From Caprella mutica (Eukaryota; Arthropoda; Malacostraca; Amphipoda; Caprellidae), in assembly GCA_947561585.1 (NCBI GenBank), contig CANNZV010000842.1:147981-211980 (forward strand): DNA of 64,000 nucleotides, given 5' to 3'. Positions 22,820 through 34,560 of the stretch are shown one piece after another. Made by a program: the position numbers and the translations under genes. How positions within the stretch are numbered: position 1 is the first letter of the stretch; every line of letters begins with the position of its first letter. The notes beneath the pieces are model-generated. The model was not told the DNA's origin, did no database searches, and saw only the letters and a list, made by a program, of their open reading frames with translations.

Positions 22820-23290
22820 TATTATTCCCACTTACTATTTTAAGGATGTTCCCGTGACATCTCTTTTTAATTGAAAATATCTTGGAAACGATCCCTATAC
22901 GTAATTATTTACACCATTAGGTCTCTTTCACATGAATCGGTTTCGTCCGTACGGAAAAAAACCCGGACGGTTGATTCTTACCAGCAAAACGTAATAACAA
23001 TGGCAGCTTCACACGAATTGGTTCCGGGACGGTCAGCGTGTTGTAGTCGTGAATAATCATTCTACAAGATACGGTTGTCATCCAAGACATACTCAATTAT
23101 TAATACCATTAGGAAGATATTCTCGGCAAATATCCGTTAGGTCTTTTTCCGTACGGACAAATCCGCTACGTGTGAAAGAACCTTAGTGTCTATAGAAAGA
23201 GTTAATTCAAATAGCATTAAAACCGAAACTACTTTTATGAATAGCACTACCTACAAATAGTACCGAATCAGATAAATTAATGCAATGTTT
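22820..23290. repeat. Segment duplicated at 28,363-28,540, here holding a MITE
   Basis: Apart from the MITE at 22,920-23,182, the segment follows the same order of words as 28,363-28,540: cccacttacta, taattgaaaatat, taattatttacaccatta, then caaat, aactac, acaaata and gataaat. It is a dispersed or duplicated non-coding sequence. Confidence 0.65.
22920..23182. mobile_element. PIF/Harbinger-like MITE with TTA target duplication
   Basis: 263 bp bounded by ggtctctttcacatg and gtgtgaaagaacc, with TTA on both sides. Subterminal cgtccgtacggaaaaa and tttttccgtacggacaaat extend the inverted repeat. The related sequence at 28,363-28,540 shows one TTA and no insert at the same point (28,448-28,450), which supports a real insertion. 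A three-base TWA duplication is the hallmark of the PIF/Harbinger superfamily. Confidence 0.8.
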
Positions 23291-23739
23291 GTTTGGTGCA
23301 ATGATTCTCAACCTTTCTGTCGCGAGGCTTTATCTGATGTGACGCCAAACTTTGTGACAAACACCTAAAGCGCGGACAATGCGCATTAATCTGTTTCATG
23401 TGCTAATATGCTTTTGAGGAAGGCATTTACTATTCTAGTGGTAATTCGGGGACACTAACATATTAAACTGTATCACACAAGTCCTGTTATATAGTTAAAT
23501 TTATTTTACAAAATCATCGAATAATATTTCAAATTCTTACTTTTTCATGCACTAGTAGGTTGGTTGTGGGTAAAAAAGAAGTAAGTACTTTAGTAGATGA
23601 AAAAATGAGGTGTGAATAAAGTGTTGTTGAGATTAGTGTCAATTCAGATAAACATAATTTAGTATTATGAATTTAAATATTGAATTGTAAAGGTATCTAC
23701 ATTTATATTTCATAACTCAGTGGGCTATACATAAGCACA

Positions 23740-24235
23740 CCGATACATTCCAACCCGGTATATTCCACCTCAGTATATTCCACCCTGGTACATTCCACAC
23801 CGGTATTCCATCCCGGTATATTCCACACCGATACATTCCACCCCGGTATATTCCACCTCAGTATATTCCACCCCGGTATATTCCACACCGGTATTCCATT
23901 CCGGTATATTCCATCCCGGTATATTCCATCCCGGTATATTCCATCCCGGTATATTCCATCCCGGTATATTCCACTCCGGTACATTCCACCCCGATACATT
24001 CCTTCCCGGTATATTCCAACCCCGTATATTCCATCCCGGTATATTCCACCCCGGTATGTTCCATCCCGGTATATTCCATCCCGGTTTGTTCCACTTCGAT
24101 ATATTCAACCACGGTATAATCAACCCATGTACATTCTACCCCAGTTTATTCCAACCAAGAAAATTCCACCTCGATATATTCCACCCCGGTAAATTTCACT
24201 CCACTAAGTTCCATCTCGTTAAATTTAGCGATGCA
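23740..24235. repeat. Minisatellite, 15-bp unit, about 33 copies
   Basis: The unit is ggtatattccatccc with ccacccc, ccacacc and ccacctc variants. Units near the right edge are worn. Frames across it are repeat by-products. Confidence 0.95.
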
Positions 24236-24699
24236 TTAAGGCTTTCGCCAAGGTGATTCCAACCCCACCTTCCCCACCCCCGTTAATTTCGATGAGGCTG
24301 AAATGTGTACTCTTACTTTTATCAAAACAAAAATGGTGTAGTAGCCCCAACAACATAATTTATTGTCATGTTCTCAATCTTTGTGGCTCAATGAACTAAG
24401 TTCATTGAGCCACTTTCCTTTCTTACTGCTACTTCGAGGTCAAACACTCTATCTATAATAAATTTATTCTTACCTTCGCAAATTTGCGGAATGTTATTTT
24501 TGTGTAAAAATGGATGTATTTACGATAGTAGAAACTTTTATGATAATAAATTGATAGTAAATTATACATATTATTTACATCATAGAGATGCTAGTAAGGA
24601 ATAACGCGCGAAGATTCCGGGAATATTAATTTGTTACACAAGAAAGAACTCAATTATTCTGCACATAGAACACTAATCATTTTCTTCTTAACATATATG
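24236..24699. other. Intergenic DNA
   Basis: No gene was recognised. A short perfect inverted pair, gtggctcaatgaact and agttcattgagccac, lies at about 24,382-24,414. Confidence 0.4.
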
Positions 24700-24985
24700 A
24701 TATCCAGATGTATCTCAAATATATCAATATAACTTAAGTATATCAATATAACTCATATATATCAATATAACTCGAATATATCAATATAACTCATATATAT
24801 CAATATAATTCTAATATATCAATGTAACTCATATATATCAATATAACTCAAATATATCAATATAATTCTAAAATATCAATATAATTCTAATACATCAATA
24901 TAACTCAAATATATCAATATAATTCCAATATATCAATATAATTCTAATATATCAATATAATTTTAATATATCAATTAAGTTAAAA
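24700..24985. repeat. Minisatellite, 18-bp unit
   Basis: About 15 units of aatatatcaatataactc, with attcta and attcca variants. Confidence 0.9.
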
Positions 24986-25202
24986 AAGAGAGATATAATT
25001 TAAATACATGTATATCAATTTATTGCAAAAACTAAATATAAAGTTGTTCTCTATAGAGACAGAGAAAATATTCGCCATCTAAATATAAAGTTAAAAACTC
25101 AATATTCAAATTAACTCTTTAGACTTTTTTTTAAATATCAAACATCATCCAAAGAAAAAATAAGTTATTATTTTTTGTCGATTTGATGGAGTTGCGGGAG
25201 AA

Positions 25203-25830
25203 AGAAAAACTCTTGATGAAGAGTGGGTTGACTCTTGATGAAGAGTGGGTTGACTCTTGATGAAGAGTGGGTTGACTCTTGATGAAGAGTGGGTTGACTC
25301 TTGGTGAAGAGTGGGTTGACTCTTGGTGAAGAGTGGGTTGACTCTTGATGAAGAGTGGGTTGACTCTTGGTGAAGAGTGAGTTGACTCTTGATGAAGAGT
25401 GGATTGACTCTTGATGAAGAGTGGGTTTACTCTTGATGAAGAGTGGGTTGACTCTTGATGAAGAGTGGGTTGACTCTTGATGAAGAGTGGGTTGACTCTT
25501 GATGAAGAGTGGGTTGACTCTTGATGAAGAGTGGGTTGACTCTTGATGAAGAGTGGGTTGACTCTTGGTGAAGAGTGAGTTGACTCTTGATGAAGAGTGG
25601 GTTGACTCTTGATGAAGAGTGGGTTGACTCTTGATGAAGAGTGGGTTGACTCTTGGTGAAGAGTGGGTTGACTCTTGATGAAGAGTGGGTTGACTCTTGA
25701 TGAAGAGTGGGTTGACTCTTGGTGAAGAGTGGGTTGACTCTTGATGAAGAGTGGGTTGACTCTTGATGAAGAGTGGGTTGACTCTTGATGAAGAGTGGGT
25801 TGACTCTTGGTGAAGAGTGGGTTGACTCTT
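25203..25830. repeat. Minisatellite, 22-bp unit with a hairpin in every unit
   Basis: About 28 units containing actcttgatgaagagtgggt. Each unit holds actctt-gatg-aagagt, a 6-bp stem with a four-base loop; a common variant has ggtg in the loop, leaving the stem intact. Two longer related units (gagtgaagaggattgactct) lie at about 26,262-26,335. Confidence 0.95.
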
Positions 25831-26261
25831 CAATCAGTCACCCTTACCCTGCAAATATTTTCATATTACACATATAAAAGGATCAAAAGTTTTAAATGTG
25901 GCAATATAATATAATATATATATGTGTTATCTGCAATGAAAAAATCTAACAATTATATAAAATTTGCAAAAAAAGATTTTTACCATATTCTATTTTGAAA
26001 GCATATCATAAAAACCATACCAAATAGAGATTGTAAACATAATTAATTGACAACATCATATCCACATTTCAGTTACCATACTTATAACATATATTAACCA
26101 CATGTAATTTACAATGAAAATATATATATATGATATCCATTTCAAAAAAGAGTGCATGGTATACACATGACTTGAATGTGTAAATGACACATGGTATACA
26201 CATGAAATGCCACTTGGTATACATATGGATTTTTTTGCAGGGCTGAACTATCAATAAAGAG

Positions 26262-26340
26262 TGAAGAGGATTGACTCTTGATTTAGTCACTCTTTAAACA
26301 ATTAATAAAGAGTGAAGAGGATTGACTCTTGAATCCGTCA
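26262..26340. repeat. Two copies of a relative of the 22-bp satellite
   Basis: aataaagagtgaagaggatt followed by gactcttga occurs at about 26,255 and 26,307. It keeps the actctt/aagagt pair but with different spacing, so it may be an ancestral or side form of the array at 25,203. Confidence 0.6.
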
Positions 26341-26627
26341 CTCTTAGCGATATTAACAAAGAGTAAAATCTGCTGACAGTGAATATAATTTAGTGATGGC
26401 TTTCTGAAAGGATTATTTTAAAAAATTGGAATAAAAAATGTTGGATTGTTTCATTTTTTTCATATTCTGTGAAATCAAAAATGTCAGTTGATATTTTCAA
26501 GAATCTCCAATAAATAATCATTGTAACATTTACTCAATGAAGAATTGTTTTGTTTATATTATCTTCGGAGACGCAATCTCATTTTTTGTCAGATTAACGA
26601 CCGTGTATTTCTATAATCTAGAGGAAT

Positions 26628-26875
26628 GTCACGTACAGAGTGATAGTATCACCTGCAGAGTGATAGTATGACCTACAGAGTGATTATATCACCTACAGAG
26701 TGATAGAATCACCTACAGAGTGATAATATCACCTACAAAGTGGTAGTGTCACCTACAGAGTGATAATATCACCTACAGAGTGCTAGTATCACCTACAGTG
26801 TGATAGTATCACCTACAGAGTGATAGTATCACCAACAGAGAGACAGAATCACCTTCAAAGTGATACTATCACTCT
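26628..26875. repeat. Minisatellite, 20-bp unit with a dyad
   Basis: About 12 units of gagtgatagtatcacctaca. The core gtgata-g-tatcac is a palindrome. Confidence 0.9.
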
Positions 26876-27484
26876 ATGCAAATGCATGGGTGCATCACAT
26901 AGCGCCTCACTATTTCTCTTTATTGAATCATTTACTCTGACATGTCGACGAGAAGCTCAATGATTGAGAGAAAGAAAAGAGCTGCGAGATGCTCTGTTTT
27001 ACATGATTTAGTATTTCTCTGACAGATAATATTCTTGGACTTATTATTGTGAATATTTCGAGAAAATAGAAGACGTTTTTATGATGAATACGAAACTATA
27101 TTATATTTAGTGAAGATAAAAATAGATGTAGACGACTGCAGACCGCTTGAGGTTGATAGGGTATCTATCATGTTGTTGGATAAATTGATGGTAGTTGAAG
27201 GAATTGAATTTAATTTTGTTTCCAATTGATACATCGTGTACTTGATGAATTTGAATAGGTGTAAAAAGTAAATGAAATACTAGAATTTTTCACCGTAGAC
27301 TTATATGCAAAAAAGATATAAGAGTAAATGAAATTTTGATAGTAAATACCGTAGACATTACTTTTCAGATATGCGAATGAATTGAATATGAGAAAAGAAA
27401 CTGTAAATTATATCTATTTATCCCACTTACATTGAATTAAAGGATAAAGAATATATTTCATCTAATTACAACTCGAAGTCTAAC
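26876..27484. other. AT-rich intergenic DNA
   Basis: No gene, repeat array or inverted element that I can support. Confidence 0.4.
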
Positions 27485-27730
27485 ATTTTTAATTTTCGTA
27501 GATTCAAATTGTTAATTTCCAATGATTAACATTCACAAATTCAAAGACAAACATTGTGTAGTTTTAAAGATATACATTAACAATATTGATAATTTTCAAA
27601 GATATATAGAAAAGTTCAAACATTTACATAGTTAACTTTCAAAGATAAAAATTGTTAACGTTCGAAGATAAACATTGTTAACTTTCAAAGATTAACATTA
27701 TTTATTTCCAAAGATTAACACTGTTACTAT
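27485..27730. repeat. Degenerate repeat, about 23-bp period
   Basis: Words such as ttcaaagataaacattgtta and aaagattaacattgttaact recur with many changes. It is an old, decayed array. Confidence 0.6.
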
Positions 27731-28362
27731 CCAAGTCACCGCCCCTCCTTCAACCATTCTGTAGCTTCAAAGTCCACCTCATCTGTCCCATAAATTGTGT
27801 TTTGGTGTCTCCATACACTGAACTTGGACAGAAATTGGAATTTCATGGACCATCAGTGATTCTTTACGGCACGTTCCTCCAGTGATCGATGAGCCTAACA
27901 CAAATTTAGAGAGAAGATAAATTACAGTTGGGGGATCGGAAGGTGGGCGGGGGGTTTGCTCATATCCCGAAATTAGTCCACCGGGACGTCGCGAGGAAGA
28001 TGCAAATATTACCTCATATTTAGTACAGGGTGAATGAATGAATTTGTTCATTTAAATGCAAATTGAAATAGTTTCTCTATGGTGATATCATAAAGTAATT
28101 CCATGAAATAGATGGTAAAATTATGTCATATTTGTAATTATTGCTTTCATATCAAAATTAGGTTATAATTAATATATGAGAAACACATTAATAGTTTCAA
28201 TAAAGATGATATACTAATTTAAAAGCTCAATTACTTTAAATTAGTATTTAATAAGGATTATTTATAATTACTGATGTTATACATAAATAGAAATGAAACA
28301 ATAAATTTTATTTCCTCTGAAGTTATTCCTACTGATAATCATCGAAATAATGTATAAACTAA

Positions 28363-28540
28363 TCCCACTTACTAATCTTTATTTAATTGAAAATATTGTA
28401 GAAATAATTGAAAAATTCACAGTTCCTTCTAGTAATTATTTACACCATTAGTTATAATAGTTCCAATTCAAATTGTATCAAATCCAAAACTACAGAATAA
28501 CACTACATACAAATATAGTGCCGAATAAGATAAATGTAGT
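28363..28540. repeat. Paralogous empty site of the MITE at 22,920
   Basis: It matches the flanks of that MITE on both sides and reads taattatttacaccattagt without an insert, with one TTA at 28,448-28,450. Confidence 0.6.
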
Positions 28541-28867
28541 CAATGATTGCTTTGCCACTGATTTGTTCCTTCGCTATATATTGAGTGAAATAATAAATCC
28601 AGTTGAGAACAATAGAAGGTTCTTCATTCAGTTATATTACAATACAATTACTTATTTTATTACGAATCTGTTTATATTTAAGCCACTAAATAGAATTGTG
28701 TTGAGATGTTGAGAGATATAAGCCCATCTTTACGGCTTTAATTATTTAGATTAAATCACTTAATGTAATTAGCGAATTAAATGTTTACTGCTAAACTCTC
28801 AGTTTGTAACGCTAGGCAATAAATTGTGTGCAGTGACAGCCTTAAGTTGTAGGTAAGTATTCTAGCT

Positions 28868-29405
28868 GTATTATAGTGCGGGATATACTTTGGTGTAATA
28901 CAGAATATACATTGATGTAATCTGTATCATAAAACAAAATTATTTTGGTATAATCTGCACTTTGATATAAAATATCTTTGGTATACTTTGTACTACAATA
29001 CAGAATACATATTTGTATATTCTGAACTATAGTGAAAAATATACTTTGGTATATTTTGTTCTATAGTGCAGAATATACTTTGGTATATTCTGTACTATAG
29101 TGCAGAATATACTTTGGTATTTTCTGTGCTATAGTGTAGAATATACTTTGGTAAATTCTGTGCTATATTGCAGAATATACTTTGGTAAACTATGTACTAT
29201 AGTGCAAAATATACTTCGGTATATTCTGTGCTATAGTGCAGAATATACTTTGGTAAATTCTGTGCTATAGTGCAAAGTATTCTTTGGTATATTCTGTACT
29301 ATAGGGCAGAATTTACTTTGGTATATTCTGTGTTATAGTGCAGAATATTCTTGGTATATTCTGTACTATAGTGCAGAATATACTTTGGTAAATTCTGTAC
29401 TGTAA
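28868..29405. repeat. Minisatellite, 34-bp unit, almost fully self-complementary
   Basis: About 15 units. Each contains cagaatatac-tttg-gtatattctg, a 10-bp stem with a four-base loop, followed by tactatagtg in which actatagt is itself a palindrome. Left-hand units are more worn than right-hand ones. Confidence 0.95.
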
Positions 29406-29523
29406 AAGCTGCGAATAAGAAAGTAAATAACTTCTATTTGTCCGCCTGAAAGGATTAGAAGATGGAAATCTCGGTACTATAAATATAAAATGTAATTTGT
29501 TTATTACATTGACCAGTTCAATG

Positions 29524-29645
29524 AATAAAGTAGTTTGTATTTTATTCAATAATAATAATAATATTCCAATATTCAGTAATAAAGTAGTTTGTATTTTATT
29601 CAATAATAATAATAATATTCCAATATTCAGTAATAAAGTAGTTTG
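29524..29645. repeat. 54-bp tandem duplication
   Basis: aataaagtagtttgtatttt starts at 29,524, 29,578 and 29,632. The two full units contain an (aat)n run and appear identical, so the duplication is recent. Confidence 0.9.
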
Positions 29646-30771
29646 TATTTTAAAATGACGTGATTAAATATATAATGTAATTCGTTTATTACAATGACTC
29701 AATTAAATGTATTTTGTAATTTGTGTATTATAACGAAGCAATTAAATATTTAAAGTATTTTTATATCGCATGACGTAATTCAATAAATAATGTTCCAAAG
29801 AAAAAGGTCATCGCAATTAAGGAAGTCATTTAGTAACTACTAACTTTATCGATTAAGCTAATGAATAAATTACATTGCTTTGAGGCAGTTTCGCATCTGG
29901 TGCCAAAATTACTCGTCAATCTTCCCTGCCTACCAATCTATCGATTTTATTTTCGCTTAAGCCACACTTTCAAAAACAGCAAAAACTAATTAGGGCTAAA
30001 ATTGATGATTAGAACAGTCCCCGTGCTAAGAGGCTCTCCGTTTTCTTTGGCATAATTTGAGGATATTCTAAAATAAACATGACTTGGAAACAATTATCTC
30101 TAGCGAACTAAAAATTTATGAATAGTTTTGTTATATTTTTTTACATAAGAAAAAAACACAGCTGTATTAGGACACCTAATTAGGGTCACAGTACTCGGTA
30201 AGTGGGTGATCATTGGTTCATGCACGTATATTAAGCTTACTTTCCGACAACTATAAGTGTCCGTTGATCATGAAGCATTCCTAACTCACTAAGTGTTTAT
30301 TTTATCAACTCTATTTTGAATATAAATAATAATTTATGAATTCCCTTATTAATATTTGTTAGTTATTCTAACAAAATGTACCATACTTTAGTAATTATTT
30401 TTGCGTTAAATTCAGTTTTATTTAATTCCATGATAACTATTACTGAATAAATTATCTATTATAATTGTCTATTTTCAAACTTAATTCAATTACATCCTCT
30501 ATAAAAACTTTAATGAATAACTTATACGATTAATTCAGATGAAGAGGAATCTGCGATAGGAAGCTCGTGAATGTAAAAAAGCTACTCTGTTTCAAGAGAA
30601 TCTTGTACCAGAACCATGTATAATAAATATAAAGCTGTGTCACAAAATACTGAAATTTTATTTTTTTCAGTAAAATTCAAATAGAAAGAGAGATTAAATA
30701 TCCAAATTACAACAGTTTAATGCGATTACCAGCATATAATTTCTCTAAAGTTAATTTGATGATATTTTGTA
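29646..30771. other. AT-rich intergenic DNA
   Basis: No gene was recognised. Near 30,189 the words agtactcggtaagtgggtga resemble the motif at 2,097 and 9,745. Confidence 0.4.
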
Positions 30772-31355
30772 TTTAAAGGGGCAGTTCAGTCAAAATCAAA
30801 CTATCGCCAAATTGGTACTAAATCGATTCAGTATATTTATTTATGTAACATTAGAATATTCGTTGATTTTAGAAATGTTAATTTAAAAAGTATATTGTAA
30901 ATTAGTGGCGCCATCTGTGGACTGTGGTGGACCGACGAACAAATCATTTTAGTACGTAAACAAAATGATAACCAAACCCAGACTTGAATCTTGAATCTGT
31001 CATTATTTGTTTAAAAATGGTGAAAAGAATTTGTGAAATTGAAAACTGTTCTTCGAGACAATTAGATTTAGTTTTGAAAAGAAAATCATCTCTTCATAAA
31101 TTACCTGTTTATACTGTTGATAGAAAAATTGTTTGCATGTTATTAGCTGTAAAATGTAAACAAATAGTAAAGAGTGGTGGCGCCATCTGTAGGAGGACGC
31201 AGGAACTAAATCGAATTTATAAAATATGATATATCTCAGTTATTATATTTTTTTCAATCGTTTAGTTCTACGAGAATGCTTTATTCTTACTAAGTGATCG
31301 TTCAACATTAATACAGTATTATGAAAACAAAAATTGACTGAACTGCCCCTTTAAA
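30772..31355. mobile_element. 584-bp DNA element with a THAP-like coding fragment
   Basis: The termini are perfect inverted repeats: tttaaaggggcagttcagtc on the left and gactgaactgcccctttaaa on the right. Two copies of gtggcgccatctgt lie inside, at about 30,905 and 31,178. A short frame within resembles the start of a THAP zinc finger. A second tttaaaggggcagt terminus lies at 48,065. THAP domains are found at the N terminus of P-element transposases and THAP9, so this may be a deletion derivative of a P-like transposon. The superfamily call is inference. Confidence 0.7.
31017..31229 (+). pseudogene. THAP-like zinc-finger fragment in a DNA element
   Basis: From the ATG at 31,017 the frame reads MVKRICEIENCSSRQLDLVL and then KRKSSLHKLPVY. 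A short basic start, C-x3-C within the first dozen residues and an S-x-H-K-L-P step match the first half of a C2CH THAP domain. The second Cys and His pair, the conserved Trp and the AVPTIF-like end are not visible in order. The frame ends after 70 codons, so it is a remnant, or one exon of a lost transposase. Confidence 0.5.
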
Positions 31356-31359
31356 GAAT

Positions 31360-32205
31360 TTATTTAATTAATGAATAAATAGTAGTATTGAATAGTTAAT
31401 TAACTATTAATGAATAAATAGGAGTGTTGATTAGTTAATTAACTATTAATGAATAAATAGTAGTATTGAATAGTTAATTAACTTTTAATGAATGAATAGG
31501 AGTATTGAATAGTTAATTAACTATTAATGAATAAATAGGAGTGTTGATTAGTTAATTAACTATTAATGAATAAATAGGAGTGTTGATTAGTTAATTAACT
31601 ATTAATGAATAAATAGGAGTGTTGATTAGTTAATTAACTATTAATGAATAAATAGGAGTGTTGATTAGTTAATTAACTATTAATGAATAAATAGGAGTGT
31701 TGATTAGTTAATTAACTATTAATGAATAAATAGGAGTGTTGATTAGTTAATTAACTATTAATGAATAAATGGGAGTGTTGAATAGTTAATTAACTATTAA
31801 TGAATAAATAGGAGTGTTGATTAGTTAATTAACTATTAATGAATAAATAGGAGTGTTGATTAGTTAATTAACTATTAATGAATAAATGGGAGTGTTGAAT
31901 AGTTAATTAACTATTAATGAATAAATAGGAGTGTTGATTAGTTAATTAACTATTAATGAATAAATGGGAGTGTTGAATAGTTAATTAACTATTAATGAAT
32001 AAATAGGAGTGTTGATTAGTTAATTAACTATTAATGAATAAATGGGAGTGTTGAATAGTTAATTAACTATTAATGAATAAATAGTAGTATTGAATAGTTA
32101 ATTAACTATTAATGAATAAATAGTAGTAATGAATAGTTAATTAACTATTAATGAATAAATAGGAGTGTTGATTAGTTAATTAACTATTAATGAATAAATA
32201 GAAAT
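31360..32205. repeat. Minisatellite, 39-bp unit with a 14-bp palindrome
   Basis: About 21 units containing tagttaattaactattaatg. tagttaattaacta is a perfect palindrome. The array abuts the DNA element that ends at 31,355. Two unit types (aggagtgttgatt and tgggagtgttgaat) alternate in the middle. Worn units run on to about 32,300. Confidence 0.95.
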
Positions 32206-32344
32206 ATTTTGATTAATGAATTATCTATTAATGTATGAATATGAGTTTTGATTAATATATTAATTCTTAATGTATAAATAGGAGATTGTTAATTAGTTAA
32301 TTAAGTATCACCCTATATACTAATACACTGTTTGTATTTGCCTA

Positions 32345-32386
32345 TTTGTCTGTCTGTCTGTCTGTTTGTCTGTTGGTTGGTTATAA
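32345..32386. repeat. Microsatellite (tgtc)n
   Basis: A short run of tgtctgtctgtctgtc followed by tgttggttggtt. Confidence 0.85.
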
Positions 32387-33417
32387 GAAAAATGTCAATC
32401 TTTAACATTTAATATATGATTTATTTCCATGACTATTTAATTGTCTGGTTAACATTTATTTCATTTATGTAAAGATTAGAATATTAAAATTCATCTAACT
32501 AATGTTATATTTTTATGTTAAATAACAAGTATATTTTTATGTTAAATAACCAGTATATTGTGCTATTAAATAAATCAATGCAAGTATTTCTATTTAAAAT
32601 CCTATTTGTTATATTCATTTAATTCAAGAATATATGATGCCACTTTATTTAATATTTAATAAAATTACAGAAAAGGAAGAATAGTTTCTACGATGTCAGT
32701 CGAAGCCTTAAGTGCACCTTTACCAAATCGGGATTAAAAAATCCCTGGATTGCAAAACAAACTGGGATTACAAAAAAAAATCGAAGATAATAGAAAATCA
32801 GAAAATTCAGTTTACGAAAAAAAAAACTAATACAGAAAATCCGATATTACAAAAACAATTTACGAAGGAATCGAAGATTACAAAGAAACATCCGAATTAC
32901 AAAAGAATGCGGGATTACAAAAAAATATAATCACAAAATAATCCGAATTCCATAAAAATCTGGTTTACAAAAAGTAAAGGATTAGAAGAAATCGGAAATT
33001 TCAAAAAATTCGAATTATGGAATTACCAAAGGTGAATTAAATACGAGATGGAAAATACTATAGGTTATAATTAAAATAACGCGTATGGAACTTAAAATAT
33101 ATTCATTGTGGAGAGAACAAAAACGATACAAATGATAGATTATATATTTTTACTGAATGGTACGGAGATCAAATGGTATGGGGATCAAATGACTGAGGAT
33201 CAAATGATCGGTGATCAATTGACTAGCTACCATTTTTAGTCTTCTATCCACAATGAATACATTTTAATGCTTATAAATTGATGACTTTTCTCTAATAATA
33301 AACTATATAAATTATTATCATCCGTATTGAATTCGAACCTGGTAAATGAAGCTTTGCCCTATTTGTGAAAAAACACTAATTTTTATTGGTTGTAAATAAA
33401 AAAAATTTACATGGAAA
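32387..33417. other. Intergenic DNA with a worn A-rich repeat
   Basis: About 32,735-33,010 holds degenerate repeats of gggattacaaaaaaa and ccgaattacaaaa. No gene was recognised. Near 33,160-33,225 the words ggagatcaaatggt and ggggatcaaatgac recur. Confidence 0.5.
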
Positions 33418-33690
33418 TTGATATAAATAAGATATTGATATAAATAAGATATAAATAAGATATAAATAAGATATTGAAATAAATAAGATATAAATAAGAT
33501 ATTGATATAAATAAGATATAAATAAGATATAAATAAGATATTGATATAAATAAGATATAAATAAGATATTGATATAAATAAGATATTGATATAAATAAGA
33601 TATTGATATAAATAAGATATTGATATAAATAAGATATTGATATAAATAAGATATAAATAAGATATTGATATAAATAAGATATAAAGGATA
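33418..33690. repeat. Minisatellite of mixed 11- and 18-bp units
   Basis: gatattgatataaataa and gatataaataa alternate irregularly. The long minus-strand frames here follow from the repeat. Confidence 0.9.
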
Positions 33691-33756
33691 TGGGAGATCA
33701 TAACGCCAGTTGAAATTCAATATTATTTCATTTAATTTCAAATAAACTAATATAAT

Positions 33757-33840
33757 AGAGCTCCTCTATAATAAAAATCCTGTATAGTGAATGTACAGAC
33801 CTGAGTAAGGAAGTAGCCTCTATAGTGAACAAAATTTAGT
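33757..33840. mobile_element. Fragment of the pogo-like family
   Basis: It contains gagctcctctataataaaaa, gtatagtgaatgtacagacc and agcctctatagtgaacaaa, matching in order the copy at 43,836 and in part the left end at 8,473. Confidence 0.5.
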
Positions 33841-34560
33841 AGTAACAGTAAATTTTATTTTCTCTAATTCTAATGTAAAGTTATTTCTGACATATCTAAT
33901 ATACTAAGAACTAGTATGGTATACTTAAAGATAATTTTTGCATTTATATTTATATTCATTTTCAAAGAAGTTATTTTCAAAGTAATTTATTAAAAATAAC
34001 ATCAACGAAATGTTAAATGTAGATAATTTCCTACCAGCTTATTCGTGTTTATGTAATTATCTTATTTTCAACCTCAGACCGAATAATATGTATTCAATTC
34101 TAAAAATAAAAATACTAATTTTTTAAATATCTTTCAATGCATTTTATCACATAGACTGTAAGTAAAATACTTTGAAGAGCTAAATACCATTCCTTTTCAA
34201 CACAAAGTTTGTAGTATTTCATTGTTAGGTCCAAAGCCTCGAACTCTGCAGAGCACAATTCGAACACCACCTACACTGACCAAAGTCGAGAGACGAATGT
34301 TATTTTCAGAGGGTCGAAAGCCACTTTTTTCCATACCTATATTACGGACCTAAAGTGCGTCTGTTTGGTATGCTAATATATGAATTTATAGATTGATATT
34401 GCGATTCATATTCCAGTAAATAAAAATGGTGATAATGTTCCACATCATTTCAATATCTCTATACAATCTCAATCCAACTGATAGTTTTAATTAGTAACAA
34501 ATCACTCAATTAGGAATGTAGGAACTGTTCTACGATATCCTATCGCTAAATTGATGTTAG
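33841..34560. other. AT-rich DNA upstream of the retrotransposon fragment
   Basis: No gene was recognised. Part of it may be decayed upstream retrotransposon sequence. Confidence 0.35.

Noticed and set aside
25168..25833. A 221-codon minus-strand frame with a 22-residue repeat
   Set aside because: It follows the 22-bp array (three units per frame cycle) and has no other support.
27740..28051. Possible mariner-type transposase end on the minus strand (a short DEVDFEATEWLK-like stretch)
   Set aside because: The similarity is confined to about a dozen residues, frames are broken on both sides and no terminal repeats were seen. Too weak to annotate.
31017..31229. The THAP-like frame as a host gene
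   Set aside because: It lies wholly between the perfect inverted ends of a transposon and lacks the second half of the domain, so it is treated as part of the element.
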